This document shows positions 31,793 to 42,937 of a stretch of DNA of 64,000 bases, piece after piece. Under the pieces are notes generated by a model. That model was given only the letters and a program-made list of their open reading frames with translations. It did not search any database and had not been told where the DNA came from. The DNA is from Reclinomonas americana ATCC 50394 (Eukaryota > Jakobida > Jakobea > Jakobida). The stretch spans positions 1-64,000 of the forward strand of contig PS015400.1 in NCBI GenBank assembly GCA_048213135.1, given 5' to 3'. The position numbers were made by a program, and so were the translations under genes. Position 1 is the stretch's first letter. The number at the start of each line of letters is the position of its first letter.

Positions 31793-33694
31793 ATGAGCGA
31801 GGGATCATCATCTGCAGCGCCGATGGAGGTGGAGACGGTGGCCGACCGCATTCGTCAGCAGGTGAGTGTGTGGCGATGACAAGAGTGGCACGTGCACATG
31901 CAGATGTCGCGTCCGCGTGCCCTGTTTGTTTTTTCCTTGTCTCTTCTCCGCGTGGTGTTGCATGTGTCCATGGGCACTCTTTTCGCATGTACATTATGTG
32001 CGCGTGTTCTTGTGTGATTTTGTGCGTGCGTGCCTGTTCATGTGAGCGACATCACCCACCCACTCGCTCTCTCGCTCTCTCTCGCCCAGATCGAGTTCTA
32101 CTTTTCCGACTCCAACATCCTCACCGATCGCCACATGCGGCAAAAGATGAGCGAGGATCCGAATGGACGTTGCGTTTCCTTGGCTTTCTTTGTGTCATGC
32201 ATGACAAGGCGACTGACTTGCTGTGACAGGCGTGGAGATTGCACACATTGCCTCGTTCAACCGTGTCAAGCAGATCTCGACCGACCTGGCGGAGGTTGTC
32301 GATGCGCTCCGTGCGAGCTCGGAGCTGGTCGTCGATGAGGAAGGTGAGGAGAGCAGAATGAGCTCTGAGTCTCTTGTCGAAGCATCCCTTCAGGCAGACA
32401 GAAGAGAGAAAGGGAAGCAGATAACGCTGTATGAGGCTCGACTCGGCGAGATTGGAAGGCAGTTCGTGCGGCACCACTCGAAGAAACACTGCAAGCATTC
32501 GCGAGCATCTGGCGTGCTGATCACCTCTCCTCTCTCTCTGTAGGCAAGATGGTCGGCCGTCGCAACCCGCTGCCGGAGAAGTCTGACTCGTTCGAGCGCA
32601 CCGTGTATGCCAAGGGATTGCCGGCGGAGACCACGATTGATTCGGTGCAGGGTGTGTTCAAGCCGCACGGCAAGGTGTTGTGCGTTCGGCTACGACGCGA
32701 TCGCGCCAAGAAGTTCAAGGTTTGTGTCCATGTTTTTTCCGCCCTGGTGCCGTGCGATGCACTGACGGCTGGCTGGTCGAGCAGGGATCAGTGTTTGTCG
32801 AGTTCGAGAGCAAGGAGGTGGCGGAGCGTGTGGCTGCCAGCGACATCGAGGTCGACGGCAAGAAGCTCACTCTGCACATGAAGTGCGTACACGGTCAATT
32901 CTCTGTCCTCGATTTCGCCTGCTCATTGTTTTGTGGTTGCAGGCCCGCATACGTGGCCATGAAGAACGAGGAGCGGCAACAGCGCAAGGTCGCCAAGAAG
33001 GGCGGCGAGGCGTCGGGCAGCAATGGCGCCTCGGCGGCTTCGGGCTCGGGCGCGGGAGGCAGCAGCGAGGGATACGCCAAGGGCTCGCTGCTGAAGCTGT
33101 ACGGCCTGGGTGGTGTCGATCGCACCGTTGTCAAGACCGCGTTGGCACAATTCGGCACCGTGGCCTTTGTGGAGGAGGGCGAGGAGGGTGAGGGCGAGGA
33201 GAAGAAGGCGTTTGTGATTGCCCGCTTCCAGACACCCGACGAGTGCAGCTTTGCATTGTCGGTGTGTTGTCCCCGAAATACATGACCACTCGTTTCGCTC
33301 GCTCACTCAGTGTGTCGCAGGAAATCGAGCGTGAGGGACCGGAAATCGGCGGCCACAAGCCCGTCAACATGTCGGTGGTGGAGGGCGCCGAGGAGGAGGA
33401 GTACTGGAACCGTGTGAAGGCCGCACAGCAGGCCAAGCACGAGCGCGGTGGCAACCGTGGTGGTGAGTGCTCCACCACTTCAATGTTGTAGTAATAAGGC
33501 TGCAGCTGAACAGAAGAGACACAGGTCGCGGCGGTCGTGGTCGTGGAGGCCGCGGGGGTCGCGGTGGCCGTGGTGGCCGCGGCGGTGGCGCCGGACGTGG
33601 CAAGAAGCGCTCGCGCGACGAGGGCGCCACGGAGGACGAGCCACCACAAAAGGTGCAGAAGACAGCAGCAGCAGCCGCCGGCGGCGACGAGTAA
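31793..33694 (+). CDS. SSB: La protein (genuine La/SS-B type)
   Basis: Binds 3' UUU-OH ends of nascent RNA polymerase III transcripts in the nucleus and protects and folds them. Start MSEGSSSAAPMEVET at 31793. La motif: IEFYFSDSNILTDRHMRQKM, then GVEIAHIASFNRVKQISTDL and VVDALRASSELVVDEEG. RRM1: RTVYAKGLPAETTIDSVQ, GSVFVEFESKEVAERV. A second, atypical RRM follows (GSLLKLYGLGGVDRTVV, KKAFVIARFQTPDECSFAL) with a charged terminal helix (EEEEYWNRVKAAQQAKHE). An RGG tail (about 33525-33600) and a basic patch GKKRSRDE, likely a nuclear signal, end the protein; TAA 33692-33694. Introns are short, at GT..CAG sites. The long intron around 32341-32543 lies between La motif and RRM1. Confidence 0.95.
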
Positions 33695-33888
33695 TCTCGG
33701 CAAAAGCGTCGGAAGGGGCAACTGCGGTACATTGGAATGAAACAACGATCGACGAACTAAGTCAAGCACATACACGCGACTTGTTGCTTGTTCAGGCGCA
33801 GACACGAGCAGTGGGAGAGAGAGAGAGACAAGAGAGTGCAGAGACAGAGCAGACAGACACAGAGACAAAGGGGTTTCCCTCGCAACAA

Positions 33889-35957
33889 ATGAGCGGCGAC
33901 CTGGCATCCTCCGCGGCAGTGCCCGCATCTCCCGTCAAGAGCGCTGTTCCGCAGCAGTTGATGGTACGCCAAGAGAGACTCTCCCTCACACACTCACACA
34001 CAGAGAGAGACAAGCTCGCATTCACCACTCTCCCCGCGAAAAAAATGCAGTCGCATTCATCGGCCTCCTCCCTCCCGCGCTCTCCTCTCCGCCACCGCAC
34101 ACACCCCGCCTCCGTCACCGACAGTGTCGGCTTCCTCACAAAAGCCGACACCGCCAACGACACTGTGCCAGTGCCTGTGCGAGTGGACCGCGGAGACGAG
34201 GACGACGACGAGGAATCGTCCTCGGATGATGGCGCCGGGCAGTCGGATCCACTCACGCGCTCGCCCAAGCGCGGAATCGCCATTGCCGCGTCGCCTGCTC
34301 GCGGCTCACTGCGCAGCATGGCGGCCTCGGCTCCACTCGCCTTTGGCAGCGCCAATCCAGTGGGCGCGAGTGCCGACGAGGTCAAGATGCCGTCGTCGTC
34401 GGTGGCGGGAAGCAGCAGTCGCGTGACGTCGCGCAAGCCGCGCGGTGATGACTCGTATCGTTTGCTCGAGGGCACTGGTGGAGGCGATAAGCAGGGGCAT
34501 AATAACAATGTCGTCGTTGGTGGTGCTGGGGACGATGAGGTGCGTGCGCGCGTGTCTCGGCACACGTGACTTCGTAGTCTGACTCGGTGGTGATAGGGCG
34601 ATGAGACGTCAACTGCGGATTTGCAGTCGGCGACACCGCCGGCGGCACGAGGGTGGCGTCGGCGCTTCTGCTCGCCGGCCCCGCTGATGATCTTCTTGTC
34701 GATCATGAATATCATTGTGTACTACGATCGAGGTGTGTCTCCTGCTTCGCGTGTACTACTTTGGTTTTTTTGTTCCTCATGTTGATGTTGGTGCTGAACG
34801 CTGTAGGTGTCATGGCCGCCACGCTGACCAATGTCAAGGACGAGTTCATGCTGGACAACTTTTGGGGTGGTGCGCTCGGCTCGGGCTTCCTCCTCGGCTT
34901 CATGGTCTTTGCGCCGGTGTTTGTGAGGTGCGCGCTGCAGTCACCGCGCCCGCTCCGTTTTTGTGTTGTGGTCGCCTGAAATGATGACGTGCGCGGGTGC
35001 ACAGTCTCACCTACTGCATGTCGATGCCGATCATTCTGTGCATCGGCATGTTGATTTGGGCGGCCTCGTGTATCGGCGCCGGCATTGCACCGGATTATTG
35101 GACGCTGCTGGCGTGCCGCTTGATTGTGGGTGCTGGTGAAGCTGTTGCGTTGTGCACTACCTCTTGAACGTGCATCGTGTACGGTGCTCATTTCTGTTGG
35201 GAGAACAGTCATTCGCCGGCCTCGCACCCACCTACATTGACGACAATGCCTCGCCAAAGACACGCACGCGATGGCTGGCTGTATTCTACTCGGCCATTCC
35301 CGTGGGCGGCGCGCTCGGTTACCTCGGTGGCGGCTTCCTCGGCGAGAAGGTGGCATGGCGGAGTGCCTTTTGGACGGAAGGGTGTGTTTTGGCGATCAGC
35401 CCCTGCATTGCCAGTCACAGCACTCATTTTCTCTCCCTTCCTTTCCCTGTCGCAGAGTGGCCATGATTCCTCTGGCCATCATGTGTCTCTTCCTGCCCGT
35501 GGACCAACGCCACCCCGATCGACACAAGGGAGAGGACTCGGACAAGAAGTACACGGTGGGCCAGGCGTTCCGCTACTTGTGGTGTTCGCCGTTGTACATG
35601 ATGATCGCGTGGTACGTTGGCATGCCTTTTTCCTTCGTCCGTGCGTGATCGACTCACTCTTGCTGCACGCATCACAGGGCGTACGCGGCCTTCACGTTCA
35701 CACTGGGAGGCTTCGCGTTCTGGGGTCCCAAGTACGTGCAAGACGAGCTCGGCTTCTCCCAGTCGACGGCCAACCTCGGATTCAGCGCATGTAGTGTGGT
35801 CACTGGCTTTATTGGCACAGGTGATTATCGAGGGTGGATGATCGGATGAGCAACGGTCGCTGACTCTCTCTGTGTGTGCAGCTCTCGGCGGCTGGATTGT
35901 CGACAAGGACACGGGAGAGGCCACGGGCATGCTTGGTTTGTCTGCCGCCTCCTTACC

Positions 35958-35997
<40 letters not shown>

Positions 35998-36669
35998 ACC
36001 GTCATCTCACCCGGCGTCCACGTCGATGCGCAGCGGTGAAAAAATCGCTGTTCTGGACAGTGTTATTCATGGTGGTGGCGTTCCCTTTTGGCGCCCTGTG
36101 CCTGGCCTGGACCAACCCGGTGTTCTTCTACATCTTTTTCGTCTTGTGCGAGCTGGCCATGCTCATGACCACGGCACCGGTGAATGCCGGCCTGCTGTCG
36201 TGTGTGCCGACACCTCTCCGTGCACACTCGATGTCCATGTCGATTTTCATTGTTGCGTCTTTGTGAGATGGGTGTGTGTGTGTGACTTTTAAATGTTCTG
36301 TTTAGCTCACCCTCTCCCTGCAGATCCACATTGGCGGTACGCAGAACACATCATGCATGCCACACGACACTCACGCGCTCACTCTCTTCCCTTTGCTCCA
36401 TCGCAGGCGATTTCCCCTCGCCATTGTTGGTGGGCGCCATTGCGGATCACACCGGCTCGCTGCGCATCGGCATGTACATGCTCATCATGTGGTTAGTGTT
36501 TGCTCTGATCCTGTGGGTCGCGGCATGGCTGTACACGCGCCATCGGCTCAAGCTCGGCGATGTCGGCTTCACCATCAAGGAGCGGCTGTCGCCCGTGGCC
36601 GCCGCCGACGAAGGCGAGGCGCGAAAGCGTCTGCGCGACAAGACCGTGCGAACATACGACTCGCTCTAA
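33889..36669 (+). CDS. Spinster-like major facilitator superfamily transporter
   Basis: Polytopic transporter, likely of lysosomal/vacuolar or plasma membrane; substrate unknown (animal spinster homologues move lysophospholipids or sphingosine-1-phosphate). Exon 1 is 33889-33963, exon 2 is 34051-34539, exon 3 starts 34597. A long disordered acidic/Ser-rich cytosolic N-terminus (about 230 residues) precedes TM1: PLMIFLSIMNIIVYYDRG, then VMAATLTNVKDEF. Further: GSGFLLGFMVFAPVF, LTYCMSMPIILCIGML, LLACRLIVGAGEA and SFAGLAPTYIDD (motif typical of spinster). In the C-half: AAFTFTLGGFAFWGPKYVQD, SACSVVTGFIGTALGGWIVD, LFWTVLFMVVAFPFGAL, and DFPSPLLVGAIADHTGSLR. It ends KTVRTYDSL. A 35-base TC microsatellite sits in an intron. 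Confidence 0.87.
35960..35994 (+). repeat. (TC)n microsatellite in intron
   Basis: About 35 bases of perfect TC in an MFS-gene intron, forming an extended polypyrimidine tract upstream of its 3' splice site. Confidence 0.9.
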
Positions 36670-36712
36670 TCGCTTTTTGTGTCTAAGGTTGTAATGTAGG
36701 ACTCCCGATCTC

Positions 36713-37373
36713 TTACTTCATCAGCGATCCGCGGCGCGCACCAAGGTCACAGCTGCCGGTCTGGCACTGCGCATGCTTCTGCTCCAATCGCCGCACCGAC
36801 TCCTCCAGCGGTGGCCGTCTGGCCATCCAGAAGCGCGACCTGGCCCACGCCGAGTATATCCACTGCACCACCGGCGCCGTCAGCGGCCACTGCGATGCCG
36901 CCCACACCCATCCAAGTCCGAGTTCCGAATACAAGCGATAGAACACCTCGGGTCCGGAAATGACCTGCAGCTGCGTTGGAGGGCCATCGACGCGCACAAT
37001 CGCATGCATCGATCGCATGGCGGCGCCCACCGAAACCCCACAAAAGTGCTCCGGAACAAACTTTAGCGGATCGGTGATCTAATCGCCACATGATGAGACT
37101 CCGCGCACATAGGTGGGGACAACAGCATGATCGCAGTCTCACATCAACGTATGCCACATCGCGTTCTGCACTGAGTCCGCGTCGCTTTCCACGTGCCTGC
37201 AACCACGCGACCTCGCGGACGCACAGTGGGCACTCGCCATCGCAGAGGATCGTCAGGCGAGGCCACTCGTGCGCATGAGCAGCGTCGCAGGGAGGCGGAG
37301 GAATGCGCATAGTGGTCAGAGAAGGTGTCGCGGAGGAGGAGAAGGTGCGGGCAAGTCGCGCGAGACGGAGCAT
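36713..37373 (-). CDS. DCC-family thiol-disulfide oxidoreductase (DUF393), likely mitochondrial
   Basis: Two exons: 37373-37143 (77 codons) and 37078-36713, both phase 0. Seen: an N-terminal MLRLARLARTFSSSATPSL of mitochondrial-presequence type (basic, Ser-rich, no acidics). Next comes RLTILCDGECPLCVREVAWL with the family's DGxCPxC redox motif, then AYVDV, ITDPLKFVPEHFCGVSVG, AIVRVDGPPTQLQVISG and GLGWVWAASQWPLTAPVVQW. Length about 200 residues suits the family plus a transit peptide. The family is assigned as thioredoxin-like oxidoreductases of poorly known role. The gene is tail-to-tail with the MFS gene (43 bases between stops). Confidence 0.85.
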
Positions 37374-37461
37374 GAGCTTGACTCCACAAAGACAACTCGT
37401 GCGATGGATGAGAGGGACACGGCGTGCAGGACGTTTCGTTGTGTGCAGGCAGGCAGGGAGC
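37374..37461. promoter_or_regulatory. 88-base bidirectional promoter region
   Basis: Only 88 bases separate the start codons of the DCC oxidoreductase (minus) and the CCCH protein (plus), so both promoters and 5' leaders must share this space or overlap coding sequence. No TATA element seen. Confidence 0.5.
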
Positions 37462-39974
37462 ATGGCCTCCTCACTGCCACCACCTCCTCTCCTCTCTTCG
37501 TCAGTAAAGGACGAGGCCGGTCGCGTGACTGTCAAGGTCAGACGCGACACTCTGTGCATGCACGAAGCGTCACACATGCGCTCATCCGTCTTTTCCACGC
37601 GCAGTCATACGCAGGCAAGAAACGCGCTGCAGTTGCAGAGGCAGCTGCAGGTGAGTCCCTTTGCCCCCACTTACTCATATGTGGAAGAGGGCTCTCACAG
37701 GTGCGTCAACACAGACGGCGAGGCGCCACCTGTGATCAAGCGCAAGTTGTCTCCTCGTCCTCCTCCACCTGCTGCTGCTGCTGCTGCACCTGCGCCACCC
37801 AAGAGGAAGCAGGAAAGAGTTCCGAGAAAGCGCAAGACCATGAGTGAGCTGCAGCTTCCCGGACCGCTTGTCACGCATTCCGTCTCCAGTGTGGCCACAG
37901 TGTCAGCTGAGGCACTGCTGATGGGCGTGGCGGAGATGCCGGCACCGGCACCGCGTCCGCAACGAGCTGCTGCTGCGTCTCTGCCGACCCGGTCGACGAG
38001 GGAACCGAAAAAGGGATACGCTTGCAAGTTCTATCTGCAGGGCCGGTGCAAGGAGGTACGGGCGTGTCGCGGGCAATGTCGTCGTTGATTGTGGCGTGCT
38101 GAGTGAGCNNNNNNNNNNNNNNNNNNNNNNNNNNNNNNNNNNNNNNNNNNNNNNNNNNNNNNNNNNNNNNNNNNNNNNNNNNNNNNNNNNNNNNNNNNNN
38201 NNNNNNNNNNNNNNNNNNNNNNNNNNNNNNNNNNNNNNNNNNNNNNNNNNNNNNNNNNNNNNNNNNNNNNNNNNNNNNNNNNNNNNNNNNNNNNNNNNNN
38301 NNNNNNNNNNNNNNNNNNNNNNNNNNNNNNNNNNNNNNNNNNNNNNNNNNNNNNNNNNNNNNNNNNNNNNNNNNNNNNNNNNNNNNNNNNNNNNNNNNNN
38401 NNNNNNNNNNNNNNNNNNNNNNNNNNNNNNNNNNNNNNNNNNNNNNNNNNNNNNNNNNNNNNNNNNNNNNNNNNNNNNNNNNNNNNNNNNNNNNNNNNNN
38501 NNNNNNNNNNNNNNNNNNNNNNNNNNNNNNNNNNNNNNNNNNNNNNNNNNNNNNNNNNNNNNNNNNNNNNNNNNNNNNNNNNNNNNNNNNNNNNNNNNNN
38601 NNNNNNNNNNNNNNNNNNNGGGTGTGTGTTGGGCGGCAGGGTGCCAGCTGTCCGTTCCCGCACGAGGGCGAGCCGATCACCAAGCGTGAGCTGTGCAAGT
38701 ATTATCTCAAGCACAACTGCACCAAGGGCGAGCAGTGCCCGTTCTCGCATAGTGCGCTGATCGTGGTTGTTCCTCCTCCTCTTCTTCTTCTGTCGTTGTC
38801 TCACTGGCGTGGTGCAGATCCGAAGCAGTTTCCGTGTCGGTATCATCAACTGTGGGGCTCGTGTACGCTCGGCGACGCATGTCCATTCTCGCATGATGCC
38901 ATCAGCGAGGAGCGACTGGCCGCACTGCGTGAGGACCGCGAACAGCACGTGCAGAAGAAAGAGTTTTGCCGCAGCGCACTGTCACTTTCCACGTATGCTA
39001 CCACCGTCTGATCTCCATCTGTGCATCGCAGNNNNNNNNNNNNNNNNNNNNNNNNNNNNNNNNNNNNNNNNNNNNNNNNNNNNNNNNNNNNNNNNNNNNN
39101 NNNNNNNNNNNNNNNNNNNNNNNNNNNNNNNNNNNNNNNNNNNNNNNNNNNNNNNNNNNNNNNNNNNNNNNNNNNNNNNNNNNNNNNNNNNNNNNNNNNN
39201 NNNNNNNNNNNNNNNNNNNNNNNNNNNNNNNNNNNNNNNNNNNNNNNNNNNNNNNNNNNNNNNNNNNNNNNNNNNNNNNNNNNNNNNNNNNNNNNNNNNN
39301 NNNNNNNNNNNNNNNNNNNNNNNNNNNNNNNNNNNNNNNNNNNNNNNNNNNNNNNNNNNNNNNNNNNNNNNNNNNNNNNNNNNNNNNNNNNNNNNNNNNN
39401 NNNNNNNNNNNNNNNNNNNNNNNNNNNNNNNNNNNNNNNNNNNNNNNNNNNNNNNNNNNNNNNNNNNNNNNNNNNNNNNNNNNNNNNNNNNNNNNNNNNN
39501 NNNNNNNNNNNNNNNNNNNNNNNNNNNNNNNNNNNNNNNNNNNNNNNNNNNNNNNNNNNNNNNNNNNNNNNNNNNNNNNNNNNNNNNNNNNNNNNNNNAG
39601 CATTGCTGGCTGCCGAGACGACGACCACTGTGCAGTCGCCGCCACCACCACCACCACCTGCTGCTGCCGTCGAAGCGACGCCAACATCGTCGCAGTTGAG
39701 CATGGTCAGTGCCGCCGCGGCGCCACTGCCTTCGTTTGTCGACGGTACCATGATTGTGCCGAGCGTCCCCGTCGAGCCTGCCGAGCATAAGGCTGACTCG
39801 ACATTACCATCTCTGCCACCACCACCACCTCCTCCGCCACCACGACCACCATCGCCACCACCAGTGGGCCTGCTATCTACCGACGGACTTCGTTCCGCCG
39901 TGTCGGCTTCACCGTTTGCTGCCTCGATGCTCGGCTTGGCATTCACCACCACCAAGCCCGCGGCACCCGGATAA
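37462..39974 (+). CDS. Triple CCCH zinc-finger protein, ZC3H4/6/8 (suppressor-of-sable)-like
   Basis: Nuclear RNA-binding type protein. Start MASSLPPPPLLSSSVKD at 37462. A Pro/Ala-rich and basic region follows (KRKQERVPRKRK). Zinc finger 1: YACKFYLQGRC, continuing through a gap into GASCPFPHE. Finger 2: CKYYLKHNCTKGEQCPFSHS. Finger 3: CRYHQLWGSCTLGDACPFSHD followed by EERLAALREDREQHV. The C-x7/8-C-x5-C-x3-H spacing and the tail right after finger 3 match the Su(sable)/ZC3H4/6/8 group, which restrains unproductive transcription in animals (known for the family). A proline-rich C-terminus with nine- and eleven-residue runs ends in TAA 39972-39974. Gaps 38109-38619 and 39032-39598 interrupt it. 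Confidence 0.85.
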
Positions 39975-40021
39975 CGCATGACATAGTGTGTGTAGAAGTA
40001 ATACAAGGGAACACAGACGCA

Positions 40022-42784
40022 TTAAATTAGGCTCGCTAACTCGAGTTTCTCGAGCAACTCTGTCACGTTGGACTGGTACTCCTTGTAGAATCTGGAGGCC
40101 TTGAATCGGCGGAACGAGTCTGCGCAACGAGGAAATGAGCCAACAGAAAGAAAGACACAGGGTGTTGTGTCGAGCAACAACACGGTTCCTCACCGGTGCG
40201 CATTGTGTACACCACGGATTTCACAGCGGGCTCAAAGCCCTCCACTCCCATCCCGTGGGAGAGATTTTCCAGCGTCTGCCGTCTTGCAAAGCCCGACAGA
40301 TTGAGCTCCAGCATCGCACCCGGCAGCAGGTACTGTCACCGCAGATGGTGAGACACCAGCCATGAACACGTACGCAGGCGGAGGAAAACTCACCTCGGAG
40401 CGAATGCGTTCCATTTCTTCGCGGATGCGAGTCGACTGCCGCCCACTACTCCGCTTGGCGCGCACTCGTAATCTTTGCACGTCTTCCCAGAACTGCGCAC
40501 GACATGTTGCACGTGAGCATCCCGAAAATGAAACGAGCCGCCCTCTCATCCTGCAACTCACCAGCAAATTCTCGACAGAGAACTCGGTGGCGAGGAATGC
40601 ACGGAACACTTGCCGTGCTGTTGCATCGTGCAGCACCTCCTCAAACGTGGTGGCCTGCAACAGTGTCTGTCCTAGTGGTTCTCGCAACTCCTCGCCCTCG
40701 TCCTGCACCTTGCGGGCACGGCGCATGCTCCTCCACGTGCCCCACAGCGGCACAATCACGGACAGAATGAGCGACGCAATCACGTCGACCACTACCAGAT
40801 ACGCCGGCCACGGCGACGTCGGCCACGAGTAGCCAGTCTCGGTGAGCACAAAGAACGGGAGAAGCACGAGGCAGCGCGCCACAATGCCGATTTTCAGCTC
40901 GCGGTTGATGCTGAACTCGTCGCGGACCTGGGCAACGACAAAGGGAGGTGGTGAGCGGCGACAGCACGGCGAGAGGGCAGTGTGTCACGCACGAGACGCA
41001 ACATTGCGCAGCAAAAAGATGAACACCAGGTTCGACAGAATGACAACGGCCATGACGGCGGCCACGACCAGCAGCGAGGTGCGTTCCAACTCTTGGCAGT
41101 GGCACGCTGCGTGACACGAGACAATGTAAGTCGGAGAGCGGCAGAGAACGAGCATAAGCGAGTGTACCTTCGCAGTAAGGAATCACCAAATCACCGATCT
41201 TGGTGGTCCGGCTGCGACTCTCCGAGGGGAACACCCAGATGGAGAGCGCCGTGATCAGTGTGAACATGACTAGCTCGAAGATGAGAAGGCACACCAGGAG
41301 GAACCACTCGCTGCGATGGCAGGTTCGTCAGCACCCAGCAGCACCTTCTCCTGTGGCAGACACTCACTCACCTGACAGTGTTTTCTCTCCTAAACAGCTT
41401 ATTCAGCGTGCCGTCGGTTGCGCGACCACGGCGAGGCGTGTTCTGCGCACGAAAGTCTCCGTCGGAGCTGGCGGCCGACAGCGGCGACCGCACATCGTCG
41501 TCGGCACGTGGCGTTTGGCCGACGTCTGTCATCTCGTCCTCGGTCATCTCGACCTGCAACGAACACACACGCTCATGAACAACGGTGTTGCGCAAGAAGC
41601 ACACACACAGAATGCGCACATCAACTGCCAAGCCGCTTTTCAGGGGCGTCTCTTCGCCGGCAGCGCTCGCCATGCTCTGTAACCGCGCATGGTCGCCACG
41701 CCTTCCAGGGGTGCTGGTGCCGGACTCGCTGCCCGTGGAAAAGTACCCGCTGGCGTTCATCGGCAGCGGCGAAATCGCGTCGACGGGACCCTCAAAGTCA
41801 AAGTCTGCCGACGAGTTTGAGCGCTGTGGCGCCAGCTTGGACCGCAGCTTTTCCACCGATAGCCGGAAAATGAGGAGCAAGCGAACACAGCGCAGAGCGT
41901 GTGGTGCTGCAGCGCGAGGAGGGGCCACGTGTCAGATTTGAGGCGGCTGACAAGAGAGTGGGGGGGGGGGATGGCACACACCCAAGTAGGCCGGCAGCGC
42001 CAAGTAGAGCACAAAAAAGTACACGGTGCATGGCATGTTGAGGAGGCGTTGTGAGAGGCCTCCAAACGCCAAGACAATGTAGCCTCCGACACTAGCGCGA
42101 CACACACACACGCGAGGTTACGAACAAACAGGAGCGGAGGAGACGTGACAGCAGCCACGGCGTACCTGGAGGCAAACAACAGCAAGGGCGACGACGCTCG
42201 TAATGGTTGCCTCTTGCGCCACATCAGCACCAACACCATGAGGAAGAGCCAGAATGCCGAGTACACCAGGTACAAGTAGAACACCGCCGGACCCGCAGTC
42301 TCCTGCAGACACAGAGAGTGAGGGCTAAACATAGCACTCGCTGGATGCACGTGTGCGAGAATATGCACTGACCCCTCACACAGACACATGCATGCACGCG
42401 CGAGCGCGACTCACGCAGCACATCGTGTCGACATCGACACACACAAAAGATTCACCAGTGTCCCCTCACACAAGCACAGAGGCATTCAAGCAGCGACACG
42501 CACACGCCCGAGTGCAGGGCACGCACAGAGAGAATGAGAGAGAGAGAGCAGAAGAGCGCGAGGAAACAAGACACGGACGCGTGAGTTCGGCATGGCATCA
42601 CTCACTCGCTCACACGCTCTCTCTCTCACAAACACAGACAAGACAGCGCGTGTGTGTGTGCGTGCGAGTGAGGCACACACACCTGCACACCGGTCTGCGA
42701 TCCATCTGTGCAGTGTGGATATTGACTCTTGGAGTACATCGGCATCCCCATGGCCTCATTCCAACACTGCGACACATACGACAT
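40022..42784 (-). CDS. Seven-transmembrane receptor with C-terminal RGS domain
   Basis: Predicted G-protein regulator at the plasma membrane: GAP activity of the RGS domain on a G-alpha subunit, coupled to a 7TM sensor. Start proposed at ATG 42784 (MSYVSQCWNEAMGM); in-frame ATG 42814 is an alternative. TM segments in order: VFYLYLVYSAFWLFLMVLVL; GGYIVLAFGGLSQRLL; TVYFFVLYLALPAYLG; WFLLVCLLIFELVMFTLITA; LLVVAAVMAVVILSNLVFIF; GIVARCLVLLPFFVL; AYLVVVDVIASLILSVIVPL. A long cytosolic Ser/Asp-rich loop (about 41390-41870) sits between TM3 and TM4. The RGS domain reads FEEVLHDATARQVFRAFLAT, EFSVENLLFWEDVQRL, GFARRQTLENLS, SFRRFKASRFYKEY. Stop TAA at 40024-40022. Same architecture type as plant AtRGS1. 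Confidence 0.85.
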
Positions 42785-42937
42785 ATCGCCCACACAAAGC
42801 AAAGCAAAGCACACTAACTAACACACAACTAAACAAACACAAAGGGCGCACACGCGCGCGACGGAAGAACTGATTGACACAAAAAAGTGACTGCAGTGAA
42901 ATTTCATTCGCCTTTGCCTTCTATTCCCGCGTTCACT

